In this document: positions 47,390-58,839 of the stretch, in pieces
How the letters are laid out: every line of letters starts with the position of its first letter
Numbering within the stretch: position 1 is the stretch's first letter
From: Welwitschia mirabilis
Taxonomy: Eukaryota; Gnetophyta; Gnetopsida; Welwitschiales
Reading direction: 5' to 3'
DNA length: 64,000 nucleotides
NCBI GenBank assembly: GCA_051453625.1
Contig: JBOZIK010000001.1
Span: forward strand, 97,103,801-97,167,800
Made by a program: the position numbers and the translations under genes
Notes under the pieces: model-generated
Databases searched by the model: none
Seen by the model: only the letters and a program-made list of their open reading frames with translations
What the model was told of the DNA's origin: nothing

Positions 47390-49680
47390 TGTTAACCTAT
47401 GAAAATTAACATTCTAATGAAGTTAATTAATCGATTTATCTTAATGAAAGATATTAATATAATTGATTTTATTAAAAAATATCTTTTTTTAGTTTTTCAT
47501 AATAATTATAAACTTATTATTTGTTTGTAAAATCTTCAAGATAATTATCACATTTAGAAGACATGCTTAAAAGTTAATGATAATCTAAGCTAAAATGCTA
47601 AAGGTACCACTCAAGTTACCTACGACTGTCGGTCCTTCTACATAAACAACCTTCATTCTTATGTTTTTGATTTACCATGCAAATTTGAATTGAATGAAGT
47701 TATGAGCTTGATTATATTTTACTTTGGAAATAACTTGTAGGTTTGATGACATGAAGTTCAATGACACATGGTAGTTATTTGCAATACTTCTTAAAGGTTC
47801 AGCTAGCAAGGTGACCTTGCATATGGTAGAGTAAAGACCAAAACATAAAGTCCCTCCTTAAATAAATCCCATATATGCATGCTTCTTCATTTAAATCGGA
47901 TCCATATATAGGTGGTAACATAATCCATATTACTAGTTGTACACAATGCTATGTAGAGTATTGTGGCCTTAGCTAAACCAATGTGTACATTGGTAGGCTT
48001 ATCCCACATTCCCTACATACTATCTTTAGTATGTTATGCTCGATGCCGCTTAACGCATATTGGATTATGTTAGTGAATATCAGTGCTTCTAGCCATTTCT
48101 ATTTCTTAAGAAGGATGAGATGTATGTAGTAGCTACTTGTACTTATGTGGTGAGGCCTACCACCATTATTCCACCTTCATCCCATTACAACCATTATAGA
48201 ACCTTCATCATAATGGATTGATATTATTATTAGAACCAATACTACATGGTAAAGTAACACATCATTTATGGTTAAGTACCACATATGTAGTATGAATGTC
48301 GGAACCGTGGTTAGTATGATAGCTAACCATTATTGTACAATCCTACAGAAAAGGATAATAAGCATGACAAGTCATCTCAATGGAAGTAGTTACCCTCCCT
48401 TTGTATTCTATATGAAAAAGAGGGTTACTATCATGTGATCATATAGGAACCTTAGGTACCTACTTAGGCATTTAAACACACACATTATACACATAGGGAG
48501 TGATTGATATATGTCCACAGAATGAGGAACAAATGCCTTATGTATTAGTACATGGATACCTATGCAATTTTATAATACCCTCTTCGATTTGTAGGTGGAT
48601 TATGTAGTATGAATGGGATATCCCATTATAGCTGACAAGTATACATGATTGAATAGTATTCCTATTAATCTCTTAGCATACACTAGGCTCTGCCTTTATG
48701 AACCACCTTGTAGCAGTGATGATAATGATACATAGTAAGACATGTTGTATTACTAAGTAGGATGATAGTAAAGATTCATAATAATGTTAACGATTATCAA
48801 AAGTATGAGCATCCAAGAGCTAAGTGTTAATCACATTAGAAGAATCTTTAAGTAAATGAATAGATGACAAAACACCCTATATAATGTTATCATTTTGTAA
48901 CTACTCATCTAATACTATAAGCTAAAGTCTTGTAATCATCCCTCACCTCCATATTTATCTATAAAAGGACTTGAGCATTTTATTATAATATATTTTATTT
49001 TAGAGAAGTTTGAACCTTTAGAACATCAATTATGATGGCCTTCTAAGAAACACTTTAAAAACTGAGCTTATCTTACAAGGATTTCTTGAAGAGTTCTATC
49101 TTCATCCCTCTTTTGTTAATGTAAAGTATGTTTTGCATAATACTTATGATTTCAATTTGCAAGTTACTTTTTATTTGAAATACTTAAGTAACTACTTAAA
49201 AATCATGCTTCATTTTATTAGAACAAATTATTTAATCACTTGATTTAACTCTTTTAGTTTATGGATCTTAAGTACCTAGAGTCCTTACTTTCCATTATTA
49301 TTTTAAGGCTGTAAAGAATTTAGTAATAATTGAATTCATTATTACTCATATGATGAATGAGATATGTCATCATGTTCCTAGCTAATTTACTTAATAGTCT
49401 GAAGTGTGTTGTAGGGAGATTATAGAATATCATTAGAGTAAAGGATTACTAATAAATAAGTTGATGAAATCTTAGAGCTTTCTTGCTTCCCTTTTTTTCC
49501 AAGTTAAAGTTTTATAACCACTTTTCCCACTCTTTTTCCTTTTATATATTTTTGGAATTATAACTTGTAAGAAGTAAAAGTGATAAAACTTTTACAAAGC
49601 TACCCTAGTTATCCTAGTGGAAAGAATGATACTAAGTAAAAACTTAGTTAAATATAGTTTATTATATAAAATGAACAAGT
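47390..49680 (+). repeat. LTR copy A2 (3' LTR) with a ~0.96-kb extra segment
   Basis: Starts TGTTAACCTATGAAAATTAA and aligns with copy A1, except for about 956 additional bases at roughly 47765-48725. Near-identical words flank the extra segment (ATGACACATGGTA at 47759 and ATGATACATAGTA at 48724). TATAAAAG lies at 48960-48967. The end is near CCTAGTTATCCTAGTGG (about 49605-49621) plus some 50 bases. The 66-codon-scale open runs here are meaningless. Confidence 0.8.
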
Positions 49681-49756
49681 TAGTTGATCAATCTAATGAA
49701 TGAACATGGTTTGTGGATGACAAAGTTAATTGACCGTAAACTAGTAAAATTTTCAT

Positions 49757-50027
49757 GACAAGTTAGAAATGTGAAAATGAAGGTGATTTATGCAAAAATA
49801 CTAGCATCACTGGTTGAGCTGAGTAGTGGAATAGATGTTTTATCTTGAATTATCATCAACTTTTAAGCATGTCCTCTAAATGTAATAATTATCCTAAGAA
49901 TGTCATAAGAAATAACAAGTTCATAATTATTATAAAAAATCAATAGAATACATTTTTTTGTACTAAAATGGATTATATTAATATCTTTAATAAAGATAAA
50001 TTGGTCAATTAATTTCATCCATAAATA
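49757..50027 (-). repeat. Partial LTR-A copy in inverted orientation
   Basis: Read on the minus strand, it matches the first ~330 bases of the LTR-A family, lacking about 30 bases at its start: AATTGACCAATTTATCTT, GAGGACATGCTTAAAAGTTG, CACATTTCTAACTTGTCATG. It ends abruptly inside the LTR. It abuts the gypsy RT fragment at 50028. Confidence 0.8.
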
Positions 50028-51650
50028 TCTTCATATAATATTCCAATAAATCAAATAATATACCAAGGATACAACATTGGAAAATAGTAGAAGTGTTGCA
50101 AAAACTAAATGAAATACATTTGTAGGCAATAGTTTCATAAGACAAAACTAAAGAAATTTTCTCTTAATCCTTAGGAATAATTTATATTTGAATATAGTAT
50201 AAAAATTTATAAAAAATAAATAAAAAGAATGCCCAACAGATTTCTCAAGAATTTGATAAAAAACTAGAAGAGAAAAATGGTCTTTACTAGTTAAAACATT
50301 AAGTTCCTATAATTAATACACATTATCCACTTCATAATAGTTATAGAAAGAATAGAATCATTATGTTCATTAGGAATTAAGATTGTTATTAATTTCTTAA
50401 CTATACTTTATATTAAATTAATGCACTTGATATCCAAGATTGAATAGATTATGTCATTACCTAAAAGGTTTATAAATTTTTTATTGACTAATTTGTTCAA
50501 GGTTGGATTAATTCTTCTTTGGGATTCAATAGTTAATTTGGCATTCTTCTTAGGATAGGTGTGATATATGTAAATACTAGGATCTATGCCTTTAATGTAT
50601 GAAAGCATTTAATCTAAGGCTTGCTTATACTTCTATCTAACAAGGAATTCTTATAAGGTATAGAGAAAGATGAGTTAATAACCATTGGAAAAATTAAACT
50701 TTTACCCAAGAAGGCATAATTAAGATCACTAAGAGTGGTTTTGGATCAATCAAAGGCTCACTATCTAAGTCAATGTTAAAATCATGCTTAAAAGAAAAAG
50801 ATAAGGTAAAACAAATTTTGGGTATAAGGAGATAACTTAAGCTCTAAAGACTCAGTTTTTAGGTTGTCAGTGTGTTTCAAGTCATCATTACTTAAATGTT
50901 TCTCTATTATATTAAAGATGTTATCTTAAGATTCATGTGCATAAAACATATTTTTATGATACCATTCCTATAGTTATTCAAGTTATTTAAAATTGCAAGA
51001 AAAGGTTCACCTAAGATTATAGGAATGATATGATTGGTTGTGCTTTTCATTTTCAAAGCTACAAACTCTATAAATAAGTAATACATAGCCATTTACTATC
51101 TCTAAAGATGACTTTAAATAATTTTTAACTAGTTTTAATTAGATTTTAGTACTTTTAGGGTCATCTAAGCCCAGTTTCTTATAGACGTAAAAAGGTAAAA
51201 AATTATTAATGGCTTCCAAGACTAATAAGGTTATCTTAATATGTTTATCTCTAATAGTGATTGAAATTTTTAAAAATTCTAGATTTTGAAGGGATTTGAT
51301 TTTAAATTATTAAATTCATTTGTTAGGATAAAAATACTTTACTCTTTGCATTCATTCTATTCTTTAACTGTGCATAAGTCTTTAAGACATTTTGCATAGA
51401 AAGCAACTTACTAGATTCCAAAAGAGAGATGTAATTTTGAATTTCTTGAAATTCTCAAGAGCCTCTTATTGTTTTTTTGCTATTTGATAATTTATAAATT
51501 ATTGAAGAAAAGATAAATTCTATTTTTCTAATGAAACATATCTTTCTTATTCTTTTTCAATTTTCCTATGCTCACTAGGATTCTTAGGTACTTCATTCTC
51601 ATGTATTAAAGCTTATTCTAAGGTTTGGTTAATCTTCTTTCTACTCCTTG
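50028..51650 (-). pseudogene. Athila/Tat-type gypsy gag end, protease and N-terminal RT
   Basis: Minus-strand order from right to left. Near 51400-51360, DLCTVKERMNAKSKVFL-like frames (gag C-terminus). At 51235-51150, AINNFLPFYVYKKLG (protease). At 50907-51092, IIPIILGEPFLAILNNL (protease C-terminus). At 50408-50608, SQRRINPTLNKLVNKKFINL and IIYSILDIKCIN (RT start). At 50120-50028, FSFCNTSTIFQCC then YYMKIFMDE (RT active-site region, catalytic FMDD seen as FMDE). It stops exactly where the inverted LTR piece begins. Its last 34 codons correspond to the first 34 of the fragment that starts at 38000. Confidence 0.88.
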
Positions 51651-51656
51651 GGTGCA

Positions 51657-53002
51657 TGTTAGCATGTAAAAATTAACATTCTAATCAAGTTATCTGATTA
51701 ATTTAGTTTAACAAAAGACATCAAAATAATTTATTTATCATGAAATTATGTCTTCTTCTACTATTTAACATAATTGACTTATCATATTCTCATGATTTTT
51801 TTAAATAGTGATCACATTTTGAAGGACATGCTAAAACATGAAGATTATTTAGCATGAAACACTAGTACTGCTAGCTAGGTTAGTAGGGTCACTAGTTGTT
51901 TTGAGCAAAACACTTAAATTTTTACATTATAAACTTCTCATGAAGAAAAAATACATTTATATTCTTAATCTGATTTCACATCAGAAATAACTTGTGTTTT
52001 CAACAACACATGTAAATAAAAAGAATAACATGTAGCAATGACTTATGATAGTGATCAATGAGATGATATGGAAAACACATGAAAATGATAGTAATTAGCA
52101 AAATCAGTAGCATCAGAAGCCAAGTCTTGGAATCATTATAATGATTTTTACCTAATGTAAGAGGATAAAAAATCAACTTAATTCTACCTTATAAACTTTG
52201 TAACTTCTCACCTAATGTCATATGCAAAGGGCTTCTAGCCATCCCCTATTCCATGAATACTTGTAAAAGGGCCTTAAGCCATCATTTTTAATATCTTTTA
52301 TTTTGGCAAACTAGTGGAATCCTTGAAGTGTCACAGTTGATATAGCTTTTTGAGTACCTTCTTTGGGAGTGAACTTTTTTTGAGGATAGCTTAAGAAATT
52401 CATACTAGCTTTCTTCTTCCTTTAATTTAATGTGCATTTTTTCTAATACAAAGTAGTTTTTTCCTTTTGATTTAAAGCTGAAAATAATTTTGAACTCATA
52501 ATACTTGAATGAAAACTGTAGTATAAAGTTTTATTGTTACTTGAGTGAATTTTGTAGTTAGCTGGTTTAAGTATCTTTTATTTATTGAACTTTAACTATT
52601 TTAAGTCTTTATTTTCCATTATTATTTAAGAGCTGTAAAGGATCAAGTGACTATTAAGTTCAACAATCTTAATATGGTGAATGAAATTATGTCACCATGA
52701 TATAATCCATCATCACTTGATAGTTTAAGTATGTTTCAAGAATTTGTAGATATATTTGAATTGAAGTATTGTTGGAGGAAAATTTGAGTTAAACCTAAAA
52801 GGTTGTTTACTTCTTCATCTCTTCAAACAAAGTTTTAATAACACTCTTAAACCCTCTCTTCTCTTCTTGATTTGATTGTAATTATAAGATTAAAAAACTT
52901 GCATAAGTTCTATTAAGTTACTATAATTATTATTATGAAGGAATAGTACTACATCTTTATCTAGTTTATTTTAGTTTGTTTATATTATGAATGAATAGAT
53001 TT
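51657..53002 (+). repeat. LTR copy A3 (5' LTR of another plus-strand gypsy)
   Basis: Starts TGTTAGCATGTAAAAATTAA and aligns with A1 and A2. The TATA place is mutated (TGTAAAAG, 52262-52269). It ends just before a recognisable primer-binding site, giving a length of 1346 bases. Its insertion cuts the minus-strand gag at 51650. Confidence 0.85.
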
Positions 53003-53020
53003 TGGTACTATTACCAAGAA
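53003..53020 (+). other. Athila-type (tRNA-Asp) primer-binding site, decayed by transitions only
   Basis: TGGTACTATTACCAAGAA against the Athila site TGGCGCCGTTGCCGGGGA: eight differences, every one C-to-T or G-to-A. It assigns the LTR-A family to Athila-type elements and fixes the end of the LTR. Confidence 0.8.
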
Positions 53021-53444
53021 GAATGCTATAGTAGCTTCTTAGGAGGAATACAATTTTACTTTCTTTTAAGTTTTTAGTTTACTTTTATTATATCTTATAT
53101 GTTGTAAACCTTAGTTACTTAAATATTAAGTACATTAAGCTTTTAATCAAATGATTAGGTATTCTTATTTAAAGTCCTTATTGAAATAAGATGAGATTTT
53201 AAATTAATCTTACTTTGATATTTTCATAATTTACCATGAAAATGATAAAAACTATGTTAGAAGATTTTTAGGAGAAAAGATATCTAAACATTTAAAAATA
53301 TATCTAAACATTTAAAATGAGATAACCCCATTATGTGAGGAATTAAAATCACATAATGGAACTAATAAATTAAAAATTTTAACAGGATATAGTAATTTAT
53401 GTTAAACTTATTTACTTATTTAAATTCTTGGTAAATATGATAAG
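53021..53444 (+). other. Leader of the third gypsy copy, interrupted by a copia LTR
   Basis: After the primer site the sequence matches 39335-39400 for about 70 bases and then is unassigned. It contains a 20-base tandem duplication (TATCTAAACATTTAAAA units at 53281 and 53301) and a perfect 11-base hairpin (CCATTATGTGA at 53328-53338, TCACATAATGG at 53349-53359). The copia LTR begins at 53445, so the gypsy body is displaced beyond the window. Confidence 0.55.
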
Positions 53445-53953
53445 TGTACTATATTATGAATAGACATTTTCTTCCTTATGTTATGTAATTAATATATTTT
53501 ATGCATTACTAAATACATGAGCATATGTACAAGTACATGTACTCTTACCTAGAGCCAAGAAGTACAAATGAGTAGATTTACTCTATCATGATTTTTATCT
53601 TCTTGAGATGTGTAAAGGCACTTGATTTATAGCATACTTATTATTTTATTCATTGGAATTAAAGAGTTTTGTTCATTATGCCACATGACCATTTTGAGAT
53701 TTATGCATTTATTCTTTTGATGCATGTCTTGATGAATTAAACTTAGTTATGAGCCTATGAAGGATTAAGAAGAAGCTAGAATGAGGAAATGATGCACGTA
53801 ATTAGCCTTGTTAATTAAAGAAAGAAGATAAATCATCCTAGTTAGATGCATAAGCCATAAATACGATCTCTTTTAATACTTCAAGTCAATTATTACTCAT
53901 TCCACTTATCAATGTTGAATCATATGATCTTGAGCTATGTACCTTTGTTTATC

Positions 53954-53962
53954 TATATATAG
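53954..53962 (+). promoter_or_regulatory. TATA box of the first copia LTR
   Basis: TATATATAG, 510 bases from the LTR start. The matching place in the second LTR is TTATATATAAA at 60825-60835. A pyrimidine-rich stretch (CTTTTCCTCTCTTG) follows in both, as is usual near LTR transcription starts. Confidence 0.65.
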
Positions 53963-54356
53963 AGATCTTTTCCTCTCTTGTAAAGAGACGATAATTTTAA
54001 TTTTTTCATATAAGTATATCTTCTTCTTTCTTTTCTCTTTATTTCATTCTCTTATTTATGGATCTTGAAGCTTACATGTTTGGAGAACTATTGGACTTAA
54101 ATCTTAATCAATATTCAACTATCAAGTACTAACTAATCTTCCTTAGTAAGATTTTTACTCTTATTATCCATATGATCTATTTTTAAGATTATTGTTAAAA
54201 TTTTAGTTTTGATGATTCCACTTATCAAATGTAATGTATCTATTGTATAAATAGATTAAATTAAAGAACATCAAACCATAAAAAAAATCAAAACCTAAAG
54301 TTAATATTACATATAATATTCAACTCAAATTTCATGAATGTAAAAACAAATTTGAT

Positions 54357-54795
54357 TAAAGATGTCTACATATGTAGAGACATCTATGGACCAAACATTT
54401 GCTATATGATAGACATTTATGCTGAACAAGACTTTATCATAAAAAACAAAAAAGAATCTATCTTGATAAAGATATCTATACTGAAGCAAGGACTTGAGAT
54501 AGGTAAAAGATATCTACCACATTAAAAACATCTATACTCCTTTAACTATTAAAAGATATCTACATAGTTGAAAATGTCTCTACTAAACTAAAAGCGATAA
54601 AAAAGACAAATTGTACTTTGATGAATTATTTACATCTTATAAAATCAATCAAGTTTTACAACTTGAATTCATAAGCATAAGGATCATAAAAACTATAGTT
54701 TAAGTTTTATTAAAATTAGCTAGTCTGACTAGAGATGTTTTTCATGTTAAAGATGTCTACCTTATAAGATACATCTACCATTTCAAAGATGTCTA
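54357..54795 (+). repeat. Array of ~12 RAAGAYRTCTAY motifs in the first copia LTR
   Basis: Units near 54358, 54376, 54409, 54468, 54507, 54526, 54552, 54570, 54733, 54748, 54768 and 54785. The centre is GATGTC, GACATC or GATATC. All three are one or two deaminations from GACGTC, a palindrome with an ACGT core. Spacing is irregular (about 15-60 bases, with one gap of 160). The second LTR keeps a matching array at 61217-61675. Confidence 0.75.
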
Positions 54796-55602
54796 TCTTG
54801 CAATTTTGTGAAAAATAAATTATCCATTAAACACATAAAGCTTAATCATTTTTATCCATTATATAGTGATTACATGTTTTAAAATGACCATCTCTCTAAG
54901 GCAATTGAAAGAAAGACATCAAAAGTATAAAGAGCATAAAGAGGAAAGAAAAAAAAGTGACTCGCATGAGTAGTTAGTAGTACACACATAGATTTCAACT
55001 ATTTTTTGCAAAGGACTATTTGGTGAATACATTACCTAATCATTAATTCTTATAAAGATACATCACTCTAATCTTTGACACTCATGAATGATACTAACAA
55101 GGAAGAACTCAAGCACTTCATTAAAAAGACATCTTTTTAGGATACTTGTTTTATTTATTATCATTATTTATTGGAACTTAAATTAACAAACTATTATATT
55201 TTGAATAAACTCATTATAGCCGATTTCTTATATTCAATCATAGGATACCTTGATAGAATTTTTATATTATAAGATAATCCTTATATGGGTGTGCTTCTAT
55301 AATTGTGTGTGAGCACATTTATATTTTTTATTTATTGAATATTCCTAAGGAGAAGAGAGTGCTACCTTGAGAGAAGAATCTCAATTGTATGTATGAATGA
55401 TGATGCCTTAAAACCACTATTTTATAGGTTAATAATATATAAAGGTGTAAGAGAAATCTATCCTCTATGTGTGGATATACTTAAGTTGGGGAATCACGTT
55501 AATTTAGTAAGGTATTTATTATATAAATTTTAAATTTTTTAGTAGAATTTTTTTAGGGTAGATCTCATTTATCCCTCCTCTATAAGTTCAATGATTCTTA
55601 AG

Positions 55603-55614
55603 TGGTAACAAATC
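55603..55614 (+). other. Decayed initiator-tRNA-Met primer-binding site, first copy
   Basis: TGGTAACAAATC in the place of TGGTATCAGAGC. It is weaker than the second copy at 62445-62456, but the surrounding AGTGGTA and the aligned neighbours leave little doubt. Confidence 0.7.
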
Positions 55615-55659
55615 AAGTACTCATAAAAAGTAAGTAACATTCTTGAGTAAATTATATAA

Positions 55660-56870
55660 GGGATGCCATCCATTAAACCTCCACTCTTCGATGGGAGTAA
55701 CTATGCCTCTTGGAAGATAAGGATGCAAGTGCAATTATAGTCTTATAACTTTCAAGTTAGATAAAACATTAAAGATGAATACTTGAAATGTACAAAACCA
55801 TGGTGATGCTATACGAAATTCCATTACACAAATCAAAAGTATAAAGATAAAGGAAAAACATCTTTCATGTATGACTAAAAAAAAAAAAAAAAGAATTATA
55901 TATACTTAGGCCTTACAATGGGGGAATTAAATAAAATAGTTGGATGCAAAGTTACATAAGAAATATGGAATATTCTAGTGGAAACATATGCAGAAACCTT
56001 TATCATCAAATAATCAAAAATTCTTTTCTAGATAAATTAGTTTAAAAATCTAAAGATAAATAATGAAGAAATGATATATTAATACTTTACAAGAGTCGCT
56101 AAACTAGTGAATGTTATACATGGAATTAGTGAAGATCTTCTTGAGGCCAAGGTAATTTAAAAGGTTGTTAGATCCTTAACTTTAAAATATGAGCCTAAGA
56201 CAATAGTATTAGAAGAATAAAGAGACTTTAACTCAATGAAGAATGAATAATTACAAAGTACTCTAATGACTTATGAGATGAATATTATTCAAGATAGTTC
56301 TTTAAAAGAAAATCCTATTACTCTTAAAGATAGTAAGAATACAAGACAAATTTTAAAAGGAAAAATAAAAGAAGAATTAGATGGAGATGACTCTAAAGAT
56401 GACATGGATGAAAAACTTGCTCTCATCATAATGCAAGTCAAAGATTTCTTTTACAAAAGAATAACAAAAAAGAGGACCATAAAAAATCATACATCTTTCA
56501 AGCTAGAGATATGTCCCAATGTAAAACTTCTAGTAACTCTTTGCTTTCTTCTAAGTCTGATATTTTCAAATTAGAATCTTGGGTTTACAAGGATACGGAC
56601 ATATAGTTTTGGAACGTCCTAGCTTTAATAAATTACAAGAAATAGCACAAAAGAAGGAGCTTCAGGAAAGGAGATCTTTTTTAATAGGATGAAATGATGA
56701 TCAGGATGTAATTGAAGTAGAAATATCTAATGACAAAAAAGTTCATTCATCCTACATGGATATTGTACATATCCAAAATAAAACTAATGAAAGAAAAAAA
56801 GAATCTAAATTATATAGTAAAGGTGATTTAATTTCTAAAGAATTCATGAAGTGGTAGAAAGATATGTGTT
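55660..56870 (+). pseudogene. Copia gag with damaged zinc knuckle
   Basis: Starts with MPSIKPPLFDGSNYASWKIR (from about 55664), the usual FDG.NY..WK opening of copia gag. Near 56150-56260, VVRSLTLKYEPK and QSTLMTYEMNI-like frames match the UBN2-type gag core. An open run of 102 codons at 56266-56574 covers the gag linker (ENPITLKDSKNTRQ, DGDDSKDDMDEKLALI). The knuckle near 56575-56620 reads SWVYKGYGHIVLERP, with cysteines lost. Several stops are present. Confidence 0.9.
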
Positions 56871-57399
56871 AAAATGAAAAGATTACTTCATTCTTGTGAA
56901 ATACGATATAAATAAAAAAGAGATTATTATAATAGATTATCATATAAAAAATTAGCTTTTAAAGCTAAGATTAGTAAAGTAATGTATGAATTAAAGCATG
57001 TTAGATAGGAACTTTCTGAATTAAAAAGAATCAATGAGAAGTTTATCTAAGGGAAGAAGATCTTAAACATCATGCTTGGACAATGCAAAATCACAAATGG
57101 TAAGAGTGGTTTAGGTCACAATGAAGCCTCCACTAGTACTTTATCTTGATTGTTAAGAAATGGATCTAAAAATAAAGATATTCACATATAGTTTATACCA
57201 ATAATATTATCTATTATTATTGCTACAAATAAGGTTATTATTAGTTTAATTATACAAATAAATTTAAAATTAAATATTATAATTATAATGCCAAAAGTCC
57301 AAAACTTATGGTACAATATTCTATGTAGGCTAAACAAAAGAAGATATGTATTATAAAATCAAAACTATCTCTATTAGCTTAGATTGCATTACAAGTAAT

Positions 57400-57700
57400 A
57401 TAGAAACATGCCTCGTACATTGACAATGGATGTTCAAGGCATATGACTAGAGAAAAATTAAACTTTATCATGTTGGTAGAGTAAGACAAAGGAGTGATCA
57501 CTTTTGGCAATAATATAAAGATGTCTATCAAAGGTATTAAAACTAGTGGAGAAGGTAATCTAGATAAGAAAAAAGATGTTTTCTTTATAGAAGGATTACA
57601 ACATAATATCCTAAGTGTGTGTTAGTTATGTGATGCAAACTTTTCTATTACTTTATCAAAAATGATTTTGTTATTAAAGAACATAATTTAATCAAAGAAT
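57400..57700 (+). pseudogene. Copia aspartic protease and pre-integrase region
   Basis: SYIDNGCSRHMTREKLNF at 57413-57466 is the copia protease active site with D-S-G changed to D-N-G. FIEGLQHNILSVC (about 57585-57625) is the downstream block NLLS. A linker with a coiled-coil-like, lysine-rich composition precedes it at 56930-57120. Confidence 0.88.
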
Positions 57701-57779
57701 TATTTACTAGAATTGAAAAATCTAATGTATACATTATACTTTTACAAAACATTTCTAATAAAGAAAGCCAGTGTTTATC

Positions 57780-58340
57780 CAGTACTACAGGTGAAACGAA
57801 CATATGATACAAGAAGCTTAAACATGTAAGTAATGACTTGCTAAAATTCTTGTCTTAAAAAGAAATGGTAAGGTATACCAGAAAGGAAAGCAAACAAAGG
57901 TAAGATTTGATTAGAAAAACACTATCACAACTGAATATCATTTAGATCTTTTACATCTTGATATTGTTAGTCCATCTCCTATAAAAAGACTTGGTAAGAA
58001 AAGCTATTATCTAACTTTTATAAACAACTACTCTAGTTTTACCTTGATAGACTTCCTTCCACATAAGGATGAAGCATTTGATTTTTTTCCTAAACTACGT
58101 ATTAAGTTATAAAATAAAAAAGGGTATAAGATCAAGATGATAAGAAGTAATAATGAAACTAAATTTAAAAATTACAAAGTTCAAATATTTTTATGAATAG
58201 TTTGGTATTCTCTATTAATTCTCTACACTAAGAACTCTACAATAAAATGGAGTTACTAAAACAAAAAATAAAGTTCTAAATGAAATGATAATAATAATAA
58301 TGCATAATAAATAAGTTCATTATTATTTATGAATAAAAGA
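57780..58340 (+). pseudogene. Copia integrase
   Basis: HLDLLHLDIVSPSPIKRLGK-like frames (about 57940-57995) and FINNYSSFTLIDFLPHKDEA (58018-58075) are the D..GP and D.SR..W...L..K.E blocks of the integrase core, with the catalytic Asp of DDYS changed to Asn. Later KIIKFKYF and NGVTKTKNKVLNEMI match the NG..ERKN block in broken form. Confidence 0.85.
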
Positions 58341-58839
58341 TATCAAAACTATAGGTTACATTTCCAATCAAGTTCTGGTAAGATGTTTCACTTCCAAAAC
58401 CTCATACGGACTATGGTTTAGTAAGAAATAATTAATAAGTTATTTTCATATATTTAGGACAAAATAATTCATCTTAAATAAAAATAAAAAGATAAAGAAA
58501 ATTCAATTCTAATATTGATAATTACATTTTTCTAGACTATTCCATGGTCAATAAAACCTATCAAGTGTTTAATAACAGAACTCATGTTAAGAAATCATAA
58601 ACATTAAAATAAATGATATTGAATCAACATCAATCTATGTGAAACATTACTATATTCCTATACAAATTGATCTATCATCTAACCATCCTTAAGTATAATT
58701 AAATGGTAAGAAAAAGAAATAAAAAGAAACAAATAAAGAAAATTTTTAAAACATGATCAAACTAAAAAGAAGTCACTTTACAGACAACATAATAGGTCTT
58801 TCATATGGTGGTATTAAAACTTGAAGCTGTACTAAGGAA

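Larger units (their letters stand above)
38001..49680 (+). mobile_element. Plus-strand Athila/Tat-type gypsy element with ~1.3-kb LTRs
   Basis: Probable full element: 5' LTR (38001 to about 39315), leader, gag-protease (41.6-42.2 kb), RT, RNase H, integrase (43.6-46.1 kb), a non-coding 3' region (46.15-47.39 kb) and a 3' LTR (47390 to about 49680, enlarged by 0.96 kb). All LTR copies share the start TGTTAACATG-type and a TATA box ~610 bases in. The coding part is broken throughout, and the 710-N gap removes the region between protease and RT. It lies next to minus-strand gypsy pieces on both sides. Confidence 0.72.
53445..55600 (+). repeat. Copia LTR, first copy
   Basis: About 2156 bases, starting TGTACTATATTATGAATAGA and matching 60323-62442 in order. 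It has a TATA box (TATATATAG at 53954-53962) and, 400-840 bases downstream, an array of about twelve AAAGATGTCTAC-like motifs (54357-54795). It ends just before the primer-binding site. Confidence 0.9.
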
